Origin: Flavobacterium sp.
GTDB lineage: Bacteria > Bacteroidota > Bacteroidia > Flavobacteriales > Flavobacteriaceae
Reading direction: 5' to 3'
DNA: 64,000 nt
Assembly: GCF_039595935.1 (NCBI RefSeq)
Contig: NZ_JBCNKR010000006.1
Coordinates: 1 to 64,000, forward strand
In this document: in pieces, positions 63,102-64,000 of the stretch
Numbering within the stretch: the stretch's first letter is position 1
Layout: every line of letters begins with the position of its first letter
Made by a program: the position numbers and the translations under genes
Notes under the pieces: model-generated
Database searches by the model: none
Seen by the model: the letters and a program-made list of their open reading frames with translations, nothing else
What the model was told of the DNA's origin: nothing

Positions 63102-64000
63102 TTATTTCTTCGGAGTTAAAATAGTTTTAATCATGGCATCATCTTTTAAAATAACGTCATAATAATACATTTCTCCATATAATTGGCGGGCAAATTCTGC
63201 AGTAATATATCGGTTTACCAATGCTTTGGTTTTATCTAATTTAAGATCTAAACCAGTCATTAAAATATAGTTTTTAAACTTTTTAAAGTAAGCATCAGAA
63301 CTTTTCATTTTTTCTAAAAATTCATTAAAATGAAGTCCTGCAAATGCATTACGGTTTTTATCTAATTCTTCAAAAACAAAATGACCAACGATTCCGGTTT
63401 GAAGCAAATAAGCTACATTTTCATTTCCGTGCTCTGCTTCCATCGGAACAAAAACATCCGGAACGATTCCGCCGCCACCGTAAACGATTTTACCTTTTGG
63501 CGTTTTAAATTTTAAAGAATCAGCCACTTTTATGCTGTCTTTTGCATATAATTCTCCATTTGCGATTCTCGATTCAGATTCTTTAAAATATTCTTCGTTT
63601 CCTTTTTTATACGGTTTTTGAATCGATCTTCCGGTTGGCGTGTAATATCTCGCAACGGTCAAACGAACGGCAGATCCGTCGTTAAAATCCATTTCACGCT
63701 GTACTAAACCTTTTCCGAAAGAACGACGCCCTACAATAGTCCCTCGATCATTGTCCTGAATAGCTCCGGCCAGAATTTCACTTGCAGAAGCACTGTTTTC
63801 GTTTATTAAAACATATACTTTTCCGGTTTCAAAACTTCCGGCTTTTGTAGCGTAAGTTTTCTCGGTTGTTCCGTTTTTATTTTTGGTAAAAACAATCAGT
63901 TGTTTGTCTTTTAAAAATTCATCAGCAATGGCAATCGCTTCTTCCATATAACCTCCGCCATTATCGCGAAGATCAATTACAAGCGACTGAATTCCTTTTT
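63102..64000 (-). CDS. S41 family C-terminal processing peptidase (5' end outside the window)
   Basis: The visible C-terminal part of about 299 residues. The coding frame is open to base 64000, so the gene starts beyond the right edge. LVIDLRDNGGGYMEEAI, INENSASASEILAGA (catalytic Ser) and GRRSFGKGLVQ (catalytic Lys) mark the Ser/Lys protease of the Tsp/CtpA class, acting in the periplasm. The PDZ domain and signal are off-window. It ends 18 bp before the NTF2-like gene. Confidence 0.9.
   Translation of the reverse strand, partial: KGIQSLVIDLRDNGGGYMEEAIAIADEFLKDKQLIVFTKNKNGTTEKTYATKAGSFETGKVYVLINENSASASEILAGAIQDNDRGTIVGRRSFGKGLVQREMDFNDGSAVRLTVARYYTPTGRSIQKPYKKGNEEYFKESESRIANGELYAKDSIKVADSLKFKTPKGKIVYGGGGIVPDVFVPMEAEHGNENVAYLLQTGIVGHFVFEELDKNRNAFAGLHFNEFLEKMKSSDAYFKKFKNYILMTGLDLKLDKTKALVNRYITAEFARQLYGEMYYYDVILKDDAMIKTILTPKK

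Noticed and set aside
1..64000. tRNA genes, riboswitches, insertion sequences and prophage genes
   Set aside because: I looked for cloverleaf-like intergenic sequences, known riboswitch contexts (queE, queA, aroA) and transposase or phage motifs and saw none that I can support.

Overview
The window looks like a chromosomal segment of a Flavobacterium-type bacterium (Bacteroidota). The evidence is AT-rich DNA, starts without Shine-Dalgarno sequences, promoters of the Bacteroidota form TTG-(19 to 21 bp)-TAnnTTTG, and families typical of that group: DUF3857 proteins, a TonB-ExbB-ExbD-ExbD operon, a bacillithiol-transferase-like DinB protein, kynurenine-pathway enzymes and DUF1501/DUF1800 pairs. 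No phage, plasmid or transposase gene was seen.

Layout. Positions 1-450 hold the leader and three tandem promoters of an rRNA operon that reads leftward out of the window; the 16S gene should begin just beyond base 1. From 966 to 4756 are a FtsX/LolE-type permease, a YkgJ cysteine-cluster protein, a methyltransferase, a BstA/DinB protein and queE. From 4859 to 10625 (minus) is an energy-transduction operon: exbB, two exbD, tonB, a small membrane protein, a phosphate-binding-like lipoprotein and a TPR protein. Then come a HerA-like ATPase, kynurenine monooxygenase, a GNAT enzyme, a SLATT-type membrane protein with a four-helix membrane partner, an AraC regulator and a group of secreted serine hydrolases with NTF2-like modules. 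From 21507 to 31573 are a penicillin acylase, an AsmA-like protein, a small GIY-YIG nuclease inside a repeat-bounded element, an FMN-barrel-like protein, a glycine-zipper lipoprotein, kynureninase and queA. From 31951 to 43121 (minus) are aroA, a MazG-like hydrolase, four tandem DUF3857/transglutaminase-like exported proteins, dtd and rsgA. A 1126-residue VIT/vWA mosaic protein follows. From 46943 to 51294 (minus) is an aromatic amino-acid operon (pheA, aminotransferase, tyrA, DAHP synthase/chorismate mutase). The right part holds a DUF1501/DUF1800 pair, a HigBA-type toxin-antitoxin operon with a third gene, class I ribonucleotide reductase, a DUF3109 protein, a MarC protein, a small FAD/NAD oxidoreductase and a C-terminal processing protease cut by the window end.

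Two regions stand out. (1) The pheA operon is preceded by a complete classical attenuator: promoter, 26-codon leader peptide with eight Phe/Tyr codons, a mutually exclusive antiterminator, and an intrinsic terminator ending six bases before the pheA ATG. (2) The GIY-YIG gene lies precisely between the two halves of an inverted-repeat element (25599-26107), and a gene-less copy of the same element (26142-26245) lies 34 bp away. This arrangement looks like an autonomous/MITE pair driven by a GIY-YIG nuclease.

Intergenic spaces are unusually full of dispersed palindromic repeats. At least seven families recur within 64 kb, several of them abutting stop codons and probably acting as terminators. 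Functional calls rest on reading motifs by eye; no database search was possible.
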